Source of the DNA: Proteobacteria bacterium SPGG2
Lineage (GTDB): Bacteria > Pseudomonadota > Gammaproteobacteria > Acidiferrobacterales > SPGG2
Assembly: GCA_001643475.1 (NCBI GenBank)
Contig: LXTK01000167.1
Span: 1 to 7,894, forward strand
DNA: 7,894 nt
Direction: 5' to 3'
Shown: piece by piece, positions 1 to 7,075 of the stretch
Position numbering within the stretch: position 1 is the stretch's first letter
How the letters are laid out: every line of letters starts with the position of its first letter
Program-made: the position numbers and the translations under genes
Notes under the pieces: generated by a model
The model's database searches: none
Seen by the model: the letters and a program-made list of their open reading frames with translations, nothing else
Told to the model about the DNA's origin: nothing

Positions 1-622
1 GTCCACTGTGTGTGCCTGGCAACATGCGTGGGATGAGCTAGATCTTGAGACACGTACGAGCATGATGGCGCGCCAGGGGGTGGCCTACCATACCCTTGAA
101 GACATCATGATCGCTGACCCCAAGACTATGGAACCGGTGCCTAGCGATGGCAAGACCATGGGCGAACTCATGATCCGTGGCAATACGGCAATGAAGGGAT
201 ATTTAAAGAACCCGAACGCCACCAATGAGGCATTTCGAGGCGGTTGGTTTCATACCGGCGATCTCGGTGTACGCCACCCCAATGGCTATGTCGAGATCAA
301 GGATCGCGCCAAGGACGTTATCATCTCCGGTGGTGAGAATGTGTCTAGCCTAGAGGTCGAGGAGATGCTCTACCGACATCCGAGTATTATGGAAGCCGCA
401 GTGGTGGCGCGACCGGACGAGTACTGGGGTGAGACCGCATGTGCTTTCGTAACCCTGAAGCCGGATGTAGGGGACGTAACTGCCGAAGACATCATTGCCT
501 GGTGTCGTGAACGATTAGCCAAGTTTAAGAGCCCAAAGCATGTCGTGTTCGGGCCTTTGCCAAAGACGCCGACTGGCAAGATTCAAAAGTTTGTACTACG
601 TGATAAGGCGAAAGAACTATAG
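1..622 (+). CDS. Acyl-CoA synthetase (AMP-forming), DmdB-like/medium-chain branch, C-terminal part
   Basis: This is the last 206 codons of an adenylate-forming acyl-CoA ligase, which activates a carboxylic acid to acyl-AMP and then to the CoA thioester in the cytoplasm. The reading frame is open from base 2, so the gene starts upstream; family members have about 540 residues, so roughly the first 60% is missing. Visible motifs, in order, are the GELMIRG strand, the WFHTGDLG motif (Thr-Gly-Asp at 254-262), the hinge Asp-Arg of KDRAKD (302-307), the GGENVSSLEVE segment, and the C-terminal PTGKIQK motif with the catalytic lysine at 578-580. All expected C-terminal residues are intact. The pattern resembles the 3-methylmercaptopropionyl-CoA ligase (DmdB)-like and medium-chain branch, but the acyl-binding pocket is outside the window, so the substrate cannot be assigned. 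It is followed after 21 bases by the HIT gene, which suggests cotranscription. Confidence 0.93.
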   Translation, partial: STVCAWQHAWDELDLETRTSMMARQGVAYHTLEDIMIADPKTMEPVPSDGKTMGELMIRGNTAMKGYLKNPNATNEAFRGGWFHTGDLGVRHPNGYVEIKDRAKDVIISGGENVSSLEVEEMLYRHPSIMEAAVVARPDEYWGETACAFVTLKPDVGDVTAEDIIAWCRERLAKFKSPKHVVFGPLPKTPTGKIQKFVLRDKAKEL

Positions 623-643
623 CGAACCGTTTTTGAGGAAACC

Positions 644-1063
644 ATGCGCACAGACTCGAATTGTATCTTCTGCAAGATTGTTGCCGGCGAAATTCCATGC
701 GTCAAATTATATGAAGATGAATTAACGATGGCGTTTATGGATATCAATCCTGGTAACGAAGGGCATACGTTGGTGATTCCTAAAGAACATTGGGAAGATG
801 TTCATGCCATTCCGTCCGATCTCATCGGTAGTACGGTGAAGACCGTAAAGAAGATCGCGACGGCGGTTGAAGAAACGCTAAACCCTGACGGTATTAATCT
901 TGTACAGGCCAATGGTAAGGGTGCAGCTCAATCTGTGTTTCATTTCCACATGCACATCTTGCCACGCCGCATGGATGATGAGCTCAAGATGAATTGGGGT
1001 CTGCGTCCTGGCGACATGGATGCGATAAAAGAAGTCTGCGAGCGCATCAAGAAGAACCTTTAA
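644..1063 (+). CDS. HIT-family protein (Hint-type purine nucleotide hydrolase)
   Basis: This is a complete 139-residue histidine-triad protein. Such enzymes hydrolyse nucleoside phosphoramidates, adenylylated lysine or dinucleoside polyphosphates in the cytoplasm. The triad HFHMHIL lies at residues 100-106, with the middle His102 the expected nucleophile. The N-terminal CIFCKI (Cys7, Cys10) together with His49 of the GHTLVIPKEH segment and His100 matches the zinc-binding variant found in bacterial HIT proteins. Residues 85-95 (NLVQANGKGAA) form the usual phosphate-contacting loop. ATG 644 is preceded by GAGGAA at 635-640, a good ribosome site, and the coding length is normal for the family. 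It lies directly behind the acyl-CoA ligase. One attractive but unproven link is that HIT hydrolases can act on adenylylated compounds, and acyl-AMP is the ligase intermediate. It ends facing the convergent gene on the other strand. Confidence 0.96.
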   Translation: MRTDSNCIFCKIVAGEIPCVKLYEDELTMAFMDINPGNEGHTLVIPKEHWEDVHAIPSDLIGSTVKTVKKIATAVEETLNPDGINLVQANGKGAAQSVFHFHMHILPRRMDDELKMNWGLRPGDMDAIKEVCERIKKNL

Positions 1064-1195
1064 CGACTATCGCTAATTTACCGACCAAGCTGTTCCGCCA
1101 GCAGGCGCTGGGCCGCCGATTCAACCCTGCAGGTGGGCCTCCACGATTTGGCCGGCGGTCAACGCGTGTTGGTCTGATTGCCGTGACTGTGTTGT
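1064..1195. other. Convergent intergenic gap, no clear terminator
   Basis: These 132 bases separate two converging genes, so a bidirectional terminator would be expected. The best structure I can find pairs GGCCGCCG near 1112-1119 with CGGCGGTC near 1153-1160 (one G-T wobble), but the loop is more than 30 bases and no T-tract follows on either strand. A small GTGG/CCAC hairpin sits inside that loop. No small gene is supported here. Confidence 0.5.
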
Positions 1196-2887
1196 TTACT
1201 CCAGCTTTTGAAGGCCGCGGCGGGATAATTTCAATAGTGATTCGCGCAGATGCTGATGGCGGTCAAACAGATGTACATAACGAGATTGCTCCCGACCTCC
1301 TTTTGCCAGCAAAACCGCCGTCAGCGCTGTCTTATCATTCTGCGACCAACCGGGGACAGATCCTAAGCTTACGATCAGTGGACTCCACCGACGTAACCAC
1401 AGGCGTTGGTCGCTAGATAATTTGCGTTGGTCGATATCTAACCAACTACACACTGTCTTTGCGCAATCGACTTCGGCGCGTGCACGATCTGATCCACGCT
1501 GTCGGCTCAGGTAATCCGTGACGGCAAGACCGCAGGCCTCCAGATCGACTAGCCCTAAGACGTCTTTTCGACGACATCCGAGATGAAGAAACATCGGTGC
1601 CTGTGCGAGTCGTCTCAGTGCCGATGGTGAAGATCTATAGTTTGTGCGGGTTCGCCGCTTTTCGTTCTCCGATTTCGCCAGGCGACTTGCTTCTCGATCG
1701 TACGGCTTGTAACCGAGCTTGTTGTAGAACCACCAAGCACCGGACTGGATTGCCTCCTCGTTCTCTTCACCCAATTGATAGGGCTCCACCACGAACGTAT
1801 CCGCACTGAAGAGTTGGTGAAACGCGGCGAAAGTCTTGGCGTAAAGCAACACACCCTGGCCACCGCGGAATGTCGGGAATATGTTGAAATTCAACAGACA
1901 TGTCCCGTAGAGCGACCAGGCCGATCCATAACCAACCGGAATGCCATTTTTGAGTATGAGGTGACCATACTCGCATTCCAGCAGGAAACGCCGCTCGGGA
2001 ACAACGCCATAGAGCACGATCTGAATGCCCTGCCCACAGTCGACCACTCTAACGTCATGCGGATCGGCATAGGCGATCGGATCGATATCTCGGAAGCGAG
2101 AAACCATCGCACCGCGCGCAAGTGCGATGAGACCGCGTGCCTGCGTACCGGTGACCCTACTAAAGGTGAGCGGTTGTTTGGCTACTTGTTTGAGATTGAT
2201 CGTGGCCGATCCCAGGGATCGATCTTGATAGTGGATCTCGCTTACGTGAAGCTCAGCCTTGGTTCGTGAGGGCGTTTTCGGTCCGGGATGCAACACGAAG
2301 GGTAGGGACAAGTTGTCGTAAAAGTGTTCTTTGATACGCTGGGCCACCGGCAATAGTTCGAACAGTGAGATGAGGAACGTGCCATCGGCATTGTTATTGC
2401 TGCCACGCATCTTTTGAATGCGCTCAATACCATTAAAGTCATAGCTTTCCAGACCCTGCTGCTCGGCGAAAACCGCCATATGCTTTAGCAATTCGTCTAG
2501 GCGGTCGTGCTCTTCAAAATTTTCCCAATCCATGTCGAGCTGCTGCGGCCAGTGCCTAGCGAGCCATTTTGCTGTTGGCAGGTAGAAACTGAATGGAATG
2601 TCGGTTCCGGCAATACCCGTACCTTTGAGTCGCTTCCGGAATCGCCGCAAATCCTGGCGACGATCGAAATTCTTTGTTATTCGACGACTTAACCGAAGAA
2701 CACGCGGGCTATCGGGCCAGGCGCGCGCAAATCCAACGAGTTCGTGATACCGCTGGACCTGTGATGGTGTTCGGAACACTCCGGCTTCCATTCTCTTTAT
2801 AAGCTCAAACCGTTGGCGTTCGAATTCGGCGCCAAATTTGAGGCGAATCGATTCCGCCCGGTCGAGATCGCTTGTTATGCTGGCCAT
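1196..2887 (-). CDS. Uncharacterised protein with a central GNAT-like acyltransferase domain
   Basis: This is a complete 563-residue protein that I cannot name. It has no signal peptide or membrane segment and is rich in Arg and Trp, so it is likely cytoplasmic. Three parts can be seen. Residues 1-200 are mostly charged and probably helical, with a conserved-looking FSFYLPTAKWLARHWP near 99-114. Residues about 285-396 resemble a GNAT fold: strand LILKNGIPVGYGSAW, strand LLNFNIFPTF, then RGGQG at 341-345, matching the R-G-x-G-type acyl-CoA pyrophosphate loop, and GAWWFYNKLGYKP at 383-395, matching the late F-Y-x-K-x-G-F motif. Residues 400-563 are Arg-rich and helical. ATG at 2885-2887 is the only plausible start: no ATG, GTG or TTG occurs between it and the in-frame stop at 2948-2950. 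It has no good Shine-Dalgarno sequence. The gene stands alone, divergent from the transport operon. That it is a gene is well supported by length; the GNAT assignment is inference from motifs. Confidence 0.85.
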   Translation of the reverse strand: MASITSDLDRAESIRLKFGAEFERQRFELIKRMEAGVFRTPSQVQRYHELVGFARAWPDSPRVLRLSRRITKNFDRRQDLRRFRKRLKGTGIAGTDIPFSFYLPTAKWLARHWPQQLDMDWENFEEHDRLDELLKHMAVFAEQQGLESYDFNGIERIQKMRGSNNNADGTFLISLFELLPVAQRIKEHFYDNLSLPFVLHPGPKTPSRTKAELHVSEIHYQDRSLGSATINLKQVAKQPLTFSRVTGTQARGLIALARGAMVSRFRDIDPIAYADPHDVRVVDCGQGIQIVLYGVVPERRFLLECEYGHLILKNGIPVGYGSAWSLYGTCLLNFNIFPTFRGGQGVLLYAKTFAAFHQLFSADTFVVEPYQLGEENEEAIQSGAWWFYNKLGYKPYDREASRLAKSENEKRRTRTNYRSSPSALRRLAQAPMFLHLGCRRKDVLGLVDLEACGLAVTDYLSRQRGSDRARAEVDCAKTVCSWLDIDQRKLSSDQRLWLRRWSPLIVSLGSVPGWSQNDKTALTAVLLAKGGREQSRYVHLFDRHQHLRESLLKLSRRGLQKLE

Positions 2888-2973
2888 GATGGGGTGCGGG
2901 TTGATTGTTGTTGTCGATTCGGGCTTGGAATTAAAGCCGCGTCTACCTCAGATATCTTACCCTACGGCTATTC

Positions 2974-2986
2974 CACGTTGAACGTG
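2974..2986. promoter_or_regulatory. Perfect 6-1-6 palindrome, candidate operator
   Basis: CACGTT, G, AACGTG forms an exact inverted repeat. If one base (T2987) is bulged, the arms extend to TCCACGTT and AACGTG-GGA, 8 matched bases a side. It lies 87 bases from the start of the minus-strand gene and 192 from the acyl-CoA synthetase start, over the weak -35 proposed for the former. Size and symmetry fit a TetR- or similar dimer site. It does not match FadR or PsrA operators as I remember them, and no regulator gene is in the window. Confidence 0.35.
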
Positions 2987-3050
2987 TGGAGGGTATGCTG
3001 GCGGCAGGTTGTGCGAAAATGCGAGAACGGCTAGCATAGCTGGGATTCGG

Positions 3051-3067
3051 CTGTATATATCTGTATA
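3051..3067 (+). repeat. Direct repeat CTGTATA spaced one helical turn
   Basis: CTGTATA occurs at 3051-3057 and again at 3061-3067, exactly 10 bases apart, giving the near-tandem CTGTATATAT / CTGTATAAGA. Repeats on the same helix face upstream of an operon may be activator half-sites, or simply an AT-rich melting region around the -10-like TATAAG at 3064-3069. Confidence 0.35.
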
Positions 3068-3108
3068 AGAACACTTTTGTCTCCGGGTTAAACGCACCCC
3101 AGTCAGGA

Positions 3109-3131
3109 GGATCATCGCTGCTTTGCGATCC
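3109..3131 (+). promoter_or_regulatory. Possible leader hairpin before acyl-CoA synthetase
   Basis: GG (3109-3110) and ATCGC (3114-3118) can pair with GCGAT (3125-3129) and CC (3130-3131), with a 3-base bulge and the loop TGCTTT. The alternative GGATC / GATCC pairing uses the same bases. It is modest in stability and has no T-run, so it is not a terminator. It lies 48 bases ahead of the start codon. Confidence 0.25.
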
Positions 3132-3178
3132 GATTGTGACAACTTGTTCTCAGTCTACGAAAGCTGGGGTAGGGCTTC

Positions 3179-5161
3179 ATGAACGACCCCCAGGTTAGTC
3201 CTGCTGCCGACTCCCTAACCAGCGATACGCTAGACACCTTCCCAAAGTTGTTGCTTGAGAGGGCCAAACGCGATAGCGCAAGACCCGCGATCCGCGAAAA
3301 AGACTATGGCATCTGGCAAACCTGGACCTGGGGCCAGGTGGAGCAAGAGGTACGTGCTTTAGCCTGTGGTCTCGCAGCCAAAGGATTCGAGCGCGGCGAT
3401 AAGCTTGCCATCATCGGTGACAATCGGCCACGGCTTTATTGGTCGATGTGCGCTGCTCAGTGTCTCGGTGGAATACCGGTACCCATGTATCAGGACGCAG
3501 TAGCGGTAGAGCTTCGATATGTGGTCGAGCATGCCGAAGTACGCTTTGCCATCGCCGAGGATCAAGAGCAGGTGGATAAGCTGTTAGCAATCAAGGACAG
3601 CTGTCCCAAGCTGGAGATGATTATCTACGATGATCGGCGAGGGCTGCGCAACTACACGCAGGAGTATTTGTACGATTGCGAAGACATACAGAAGCTGGGA
3701 CGCGATTTCGACGCTAATCACCCCGGTTTCTTCTTGGATCAGGCCAATACCGGTCGTGGCGGCGATGTCTCGGTTATCCTGTACACCTCAGGTACGACCG
3801 GTAACCCAAAAGGCGTCGTTCTGACGTACGACAACGTGGTCATCTCGGCACGCAATGGCATCAAGTTCGACAAGCTGCACCAAGACGACGAAGTGCTGGC
3901 GTATCTACCCATGGCTTGGGTGGGCGACCATGTATATTCATATGGTGAGTCTTACGTGGCTGGGTTCTGTGTAAGCTGTCCCGAAAGCAGCGCAACTGTT
4001 TTGACGGATCTGCGCGAGATCGGCCCGACATATTTTTTCGCGCCGCCGCGCATCTACGAGAGCATTCTGACTACTGTAATGATCCGCATGGAGGATGCCG
4101 GCTGGCTTAAGCGGAAGATGTTTCATTACTTTATGAATGTTGCGCGGGATATAGGCGGGAACATCCTTGATCGCAAGTCGGTGATGTTACGCAAGCGAAT
4201 ACTCTATTGGATCGGCAATTTGCTAGTGTATGGACCGCTGCGCAATACGCTCGGATTCTCCCGTATCCGCGTCGCTTATACGGCAGGTGAGGCCATCGGG
4301 TCGGATATCTTCGACTTTTATCGATCACTGGGGATCAACGTGAAACAACTGTATGGCCAGACAGAAGCGGCTGTGTTTGTCACGATGCAGCCAGACGGAC
4401 AGGTCAAGCCCGACACCGTGGGCACACCGGCCCCGGAGGTAGAGATCAAGATCACCGACAATGGCGAGGTCATGTATCGAAGCCCAGGTGTATTTCAGGA
4501 ATATTACAAGGATAGTGAAGCCACGGCCGCGACCAAAACTCCCGACGGCTGGGTCCATACTGGTGACGCCGGATTTTTGGATGAGGATGGACACCTCAAG
4601 ATCATCGACCGTGCTAAGGATGTCGGCAAACTCAATGGTGGCTCAATGTTCGCACCCAAATACGTCGAGAATAAGCTCAAATTCTTTCCGTATATTAAAG
4701 AGGCGGTTGCCTTTGGTGATCACCGGGACTACGTGACCGCGTTTCTTAATATCGATCTCGAGGCTGTCGGCAACTGGGCCGAGCGGCGTCATATCCCTTA
4801 TGCGAGTTACCAAGAGTTGGCTGCGCGTAAGGAGGTATACGACCTTCTGCAAGACTGCGTCGAGAAAGTGAACCACGACCTTGCCCAGGATTCACAGCTA
4901 GCATCGTCGCAGATCCAACGTTTTCTCAGCCTGCACAAAGAACTCGATGCCGATGACGGTGAATTAACACGCACACGCAAGGTGCGCCGGGGCTTCATGG
5001 CAGACAAGTATGAGAAGCTGATCAACGCGCTGTACTCGAATGACAAGCACTGTGAAATCGAGACCGAAGTGACGTTCGAAGATGGGCGCAAGGGGTCTAT
5101 CCGTGCCGACCTCGAGATTCGAGACGTATCCCTCAACCCGATAGCGGCCGCCGCCAATTGA
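3179..5161 (+). CDS. Long-chain-type acyl-CoA synthetase (AMP-forming), transporter-associated
   Basis: This is a complete 660-residue adenylate-forming ligase that would convert a carboxylic acid plus CoA and ATP to an acyl-CoA in the cytoplasm. The ATP/AMP P-loop YTSGTTGNPKG is at residues 202-212, YGQTE at 392-396, HTGD at 460-463, Asp477-Arg478 of the hinge IDRAKD, and GELTRTRKVRR at 594-604 with Lys601 as the likely catalytic lysine. The domain order and the LTxTxK form of the last motif are those of the FadD15/FAA-type long-chain branch, not the DmdB branch at 1-622. Residues beyond 605 form a longer tail than in typical 600-residue members. ATG 3179 is the first start after an in-frame stop at 3170-3172, and the ribosome site is only a weak GGGGTAGGG. 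The gene is first in the operon, 12 bases ahead of the LivG-type ATPase, so its acid substrate is probably what the transporter brings in. The substrate itself is not readable. Confidence 0.94.
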   Translation: MNDPQVSPAADSLTSDTLDTFPKLLLERAKRDSARPAIREKDYGIWQTWTWGQVEQEVRALACGLAAKGFERGDKLAIIGDNRPRLYWSMCAAQCLGGIPVPMYQDAVAVELRYVVEHAEVRFAIAEDQEQVDKLLAIKDSCPKLEMIIYDDRRGLRNYTQEYLYDCEDIQKLGRDFDANHPGFFLDQANTGRGGDVSVILYTSGTTGNPKGVVLTYDNVVISARNGIKFDKLHQDDEVLAYLPMAWVGDHVYSYGESYVAGFCVSCPESSATVLTDLREIGPTYFFAPPRIYESILTTVMIRMEDAGWLKRKMFHYFMNVARDIGGNILDRKSVMLRKRILYWIGNLLVYGPLRNTLGFSRIRVAYTAGEAIGSDIFDFYRSLGINVKQLYGQTEAAVFVTMQPDGQVKPDTVGTPAPEVEIKITDNGEVMYRSPGVFQEYYKDSEATAATKTPDGWVHTGDAGFLDEDGHLKIIDRAKDVGKLNGGSMFAPKYVENKLKFFPYIKEAVAFGDHRDYVTAFLNIDLEAVGNWAERRHIPYASYQELAARKEVYDLLQDCVEKVNHDLAQDSQLASSQIQRFLSLHKELDADDGELTRTRKVRRGFMADKYEKLINALYSNDKHCEIETEVTFEDGRKGSIRADLEIRDVSLNPIAAAAN

Positions 5162-5173
5162 CAGAGGTTCACG

Positions 5174-5962
5174 GTGGTGACCGCTAGGGAATTCAACCAC
5201 GTCCTGCTCGATGTCGAAGACGTTAGTCTTTCTTTTGGTGGTGTAACGGCGTTGGAGAACGTCAGTTTCGATGTCCGTCAGCGTGAGATCCGCGCCATTA
5301 TTGGTCCGAACGGGGCGGGCAAAAGTTCAATGCTCAATGTAATCAACGGCTTCTACCATCCACAGGCAGGCACGATTACCTACAAGGGTAATGCCCGCAA
5401 GCAGGTGAAAACCCATGAAGCGGCGGCGCAAGGCATCGCCCGCACTTTCCAAAACATCGCGCTTTTCAAGAGTATGACGACGCTCGACAACATCATGACC
5501 GGGCGCAATCTTAAGATGCGAAAGAACTTTTTGCTGCAGGTGTTTTATCTCGGGCCAGCGCGCAGGGAAGAGATGGAGCATCGGCAGGCGGCCGAACGGG
5601 TCATCGATTTTCTTGAGATTCAGGCCATTCGAAAGACACCGGTTGGGCAACTCCCCTATGGTTTGCAAAAGCGAGTCGAGCTTGGGCGCGCGCTGGCAGC
5701 GGAACCAGAGCTGTTGCTGCTCGATGAGCCCATGGCAGGTATGAACACAGAGGAAAAAGAAGACATGTGTCGCTTCATCCTCGACGTTAACGACGAGTTC
5801 GGCACCACTATTGTCCTGATCGAGCATGACATGAGCGTTGTCATGGATATCTCAGATCGTGTGGTGGTGTTGGACTACGGTCGAAAAATTGCAGATGGCA
5901 CGCCCGACGAAGTCCGCACCAAGCCGGAAGTAATCGACGCCTATCTGGGTGTGGCTCACTAG
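5174..5962 (+). CDS. livG: ABC transporter ATP-binding protein, LivG type (HAAT family)
   Basis: This is a complete 262-residue ATPase that powers a branched-chain-amino-acid-type importer on the inner face of the membrane. Walker A GPNGAGKS is at residues 44-51, the Q-loop glutamine at 93 in TFQNIALF, the signature region LPYGLQKRVELGRAL at 160-174, Walker B LLLLDEP at 180-186 (catalytic Glu185), the LivG-typical AGMNTEE at 188-194, and the switch His218 in IEHDM. The signature lacks LSGGQ, but PYG-x-Q is the normal LivG form. The start is GTG at 5174 or the adjacent GTG at 5177; AGAGG at 5163-5167 is 6 or 9 bases upstream. It starts 12 bases after the acyl-CoA synthetase stop and is probably translated from the same message. 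The symbol marks the family only; the solute is probably not an amino acid. Confidence 0.95.
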   Translation: MVTAREFNHVLLDVEDVSLSFGGVTALENVSFDVRQREIRAIIGPNGAGKSSMLNVINGFYHPQAGTITYKGNARKQVKTHEAAAQGIARTFQNIALFKSMTTLDNIMTGRNLKMRKNFLLQVFYLGPARREEMEHRQAAERVIDFLEIQAIRKTPVGQLPYGLQKRVELGRALAAEPELLLLDEPMAGMNTEEKEDMCRFILDVNDEFGTTIVLIEHDMSVVMDISDRVVVLDYGRKIADGTPDEVRTKPEVIDAYLGVAH

Positions 5963-5998
5963 GCGAGTAAGAATGCCACAAATCATAAAGTAGTAACG

Positions 5999-6934
5999 AT
6001 GGACATCCTATATGCAGTTTTTGCGGCGCCTTTCGTAGACATGTGGGGTTACCCGGTGTTTTTCGCGGAAGTCGTAATCACCGGTGTGTTGACGGGAATC
6101 ATGTATTCTCTTGTCGCGCTGGGGTTTGTGTTGATCTTCAAGGCATCCGGTGTGTTCAACTTTGCTCAGGGCGCGATGGTATTGTTCGCCGCCTTAACCC
6201 TGGTTGGTTTGATGGAACATGGGGTGCCGGTATGGCTCGCACTTGCCTTGACTATGGTCGTTATGGTCGCGCTTGCCTTTGCCGTCGAGCGGCTGATGTT
6301 GCGACCTCTGGTGAATCAGCCACATATCATCTTGTTTATGGCGACTATCGGATTGACATTCTTCCTTGAAGGATTTGGTGAGCTTCTATGGGGTAGTAAT
6401 GTCAAGAAACTGGATGTCGGTATCCCTAACGAATCTTTCGAAGTCGGCGGTGTTTTACTAAATCAGTTTGATCTGTTTGCCGCGGTAATGGCGGCGCTGC
6501 TGGTCGGGGTGCTGGCGGTCTTCTTTCACCAGACAACGATCGGCCGGGCGCTACGCGCTGTGGCCGATGACCATCAGGCGGCGATGTCGGTCGGCATCCC
6601 CTTGAAGACCATCTGGGTGGTGGTGTGGTCGGTCGCCGGCATCGTCGCTATGGTGGCGGGCATTGTGTGGGGCGCTAGGAGCGGCGTGCAGTTTTCTTTA
6701 TCACTAATTGCCCTCAAAGCCCTCCCGGTTTTGATTCTCGGTGGCTTTACATCGGTACCCGGCGCCATTATCGGTGGGTTGATCATCGGGGTGGGCGAGA
6801 AGATTGCAGAAATTTACTGGGGACCGCTGGTCGGGGGGGCCATCGAGAACTGGTTTGCCTACATGCTTGCGCTCGTGTTCCTACTGTTCCGGCCGCAAGG
6901 GTTGTTTGGAGAGAGAATTATCGAACGAGTATGA
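5999..6934 (+). CDS. livH: ABC transporter permease, LivH type
   Basis: This is a complete 311-residue inner-membrane permease with about eight hydrophobic segments. Diagnostic stretches are the YSLVALGFVLIFKASGVFNF segment continuing into AQG (residues 36-58), the cytoplasmic coupling loop GRALRAVADDHQAAMSVGI (182-200) that contacts the ATPases, and ALPVLILGGFTSVPGAIIGG with following IGVGE (241-267). Length is normal for LivH. ATG 5999 follows a 36-base gap after the LivG-type gene and has only a weak purine stretch (AAAG) as a ribosome site. It would pair with the LivM-type permease downstream to form the channel. Gene order LivG-LivH-LivM behind an acyl-CoA synthetase supports one transport operon. 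The symbol denotes the family, not proven leucine transport. Confidence 0.95.
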   Translation: MDILYAVFAAPFVDMWGYPVFFAEVVITGVLTGIMYSLVALGFVLIFKASGVFNFAQGAMVLFAALTLVGLMEHGVPVWLALALTMVVMVALAFAVERLMLRPLVNQPHIILFMATIGLTFFLEGFGELLWGSNVKKLDVGIPNESFEVGGVLLNQFDLFAAVMAALLVGVLAVFFHQTTIGRALRAVADDHQAAMSVGIPLKTIWVVVWSVAGIVAMVAGIVWGARSGVQFSLSLIALKALPVLILGGFTSVPGAIIGGLIIGVGEKIAEIYWGPLVGGAIENWFAYMLALVFLLFRPQGLFGERIIERV

Positions 6935-6935
6935 A

Positions 6936-6956
6936 TTCGTAAACCGTGAGTCGTTA
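6936..6956 (-). repeat. Left heptamer array (3 units, minus orientation)
   Basis: Read on the minus strand the units are TAACGAC, TCACGGT and TTACGAA. The middle one is the most diverged. The array starts immediately after the permease stop codon at 6932-6934. Confidence 0.65.
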
Positions 6957-6968
6957 ACCATGAATGGT
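6957..6968. repeat. Small palindrome ACCAT-GA-ATGGT
   Basis: Five-base arms are separated by two bases, directly inside the left heptamer array. It is too small and its loop too tight for a stable RNA hairpin on its own, and it is followed by an A-run, not a T-run, so it is not a plus-strand terminator. Confidence 0.35.
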
Positions 6969-7030
6969 AAAAAAGTAGTAAGTCTCAAGCATAGAATAGC
7001 GAGGGTGTTTTACTTGCCGATATACTTCGC

Positions 7031-7043
7031 TTGCGACTCGCAA
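7031..7043. repeat. Perfect 6-1-6 palindrome TTGCGA-C-TCGCAA
   Basis: An exact inverted repeat lies inside the element at 6936-7110. It has the same 6-1-6 geometry as the palindrome at 2974-2986 but unrelated sequence. It could be an operator, or diverged heptamer material (TTGCGAC, TCGCAAC are both 7 bases long). Confidence 0.4.
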
Positions 7044-7075
7044 CCTGATTATTGCTCGTGCGTTGATGAACTTGG

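Larger units (their letters stand above)
2888..3178. promoter_or_regulatory. Divergent control region between GNAT-like gene and transport operon
   Basis: These 291 bases must hold promoters for both flanking genes. No strong consensus promoter is visible for either. For the operon, TATAAG at 3064-3069 is the best -10-like hexamer but lacks a matching -35. TTGTGC (3009-3014), 17 bases, then TAGCAT (3032-3037) is an alternative weak pair. For the minus-strand gene, TAAGAT (bases 2959-2954) has only a poor -35 (TTCAAC, 2982-2977) at 17-base spacing, and that -35 overlaps the palindrome at 2974-2986. Weak promoters with symmetrical elements suggest regulator-dependent transcription, which is inference. 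Confidence 0.45.

Noticed and set aside
1061..1074. A single TAACGAC heptamer at the HIT stop codon, as in the 7076-7110 array
   Set aside because: Only one good unit; the next seven bases (TATCGCT) fit poorly, and a single 7-mer is expected by chance.
1108..1160. Possible terminator between the convergent genes
   Set aside because: The stem is eight pairs with a loop over 30 bases and no T-run on either strand.
994..1416. A 140-codon + strand frame spanning the end of the HIT gene and the convergent gap
   Set aside because: It overlaps the real HIT coding end and the antisense of the GNAT-like gene, with low-complexity composition and no domain.
1775..2269. A 164-codon open frame on the + strand opposite the GNAT-like gene
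   Set aside because: It lies wholly antisense to a much longer frame with recognisable motifs, has no ribosome site and no recognisable domain.
5651..5698. LivG-type ATPase lacks the LSGGQ signature
   Set aside because: PYG-x-Q in this position is the usual form in the LivG/LivF branch, so it is not a defect.
5327..5827. A 166-codon open frame on the - strand within the LivG-type gene
   Set aside because: Antisense shadow of a gene with all ABC ATPase motifs intact.
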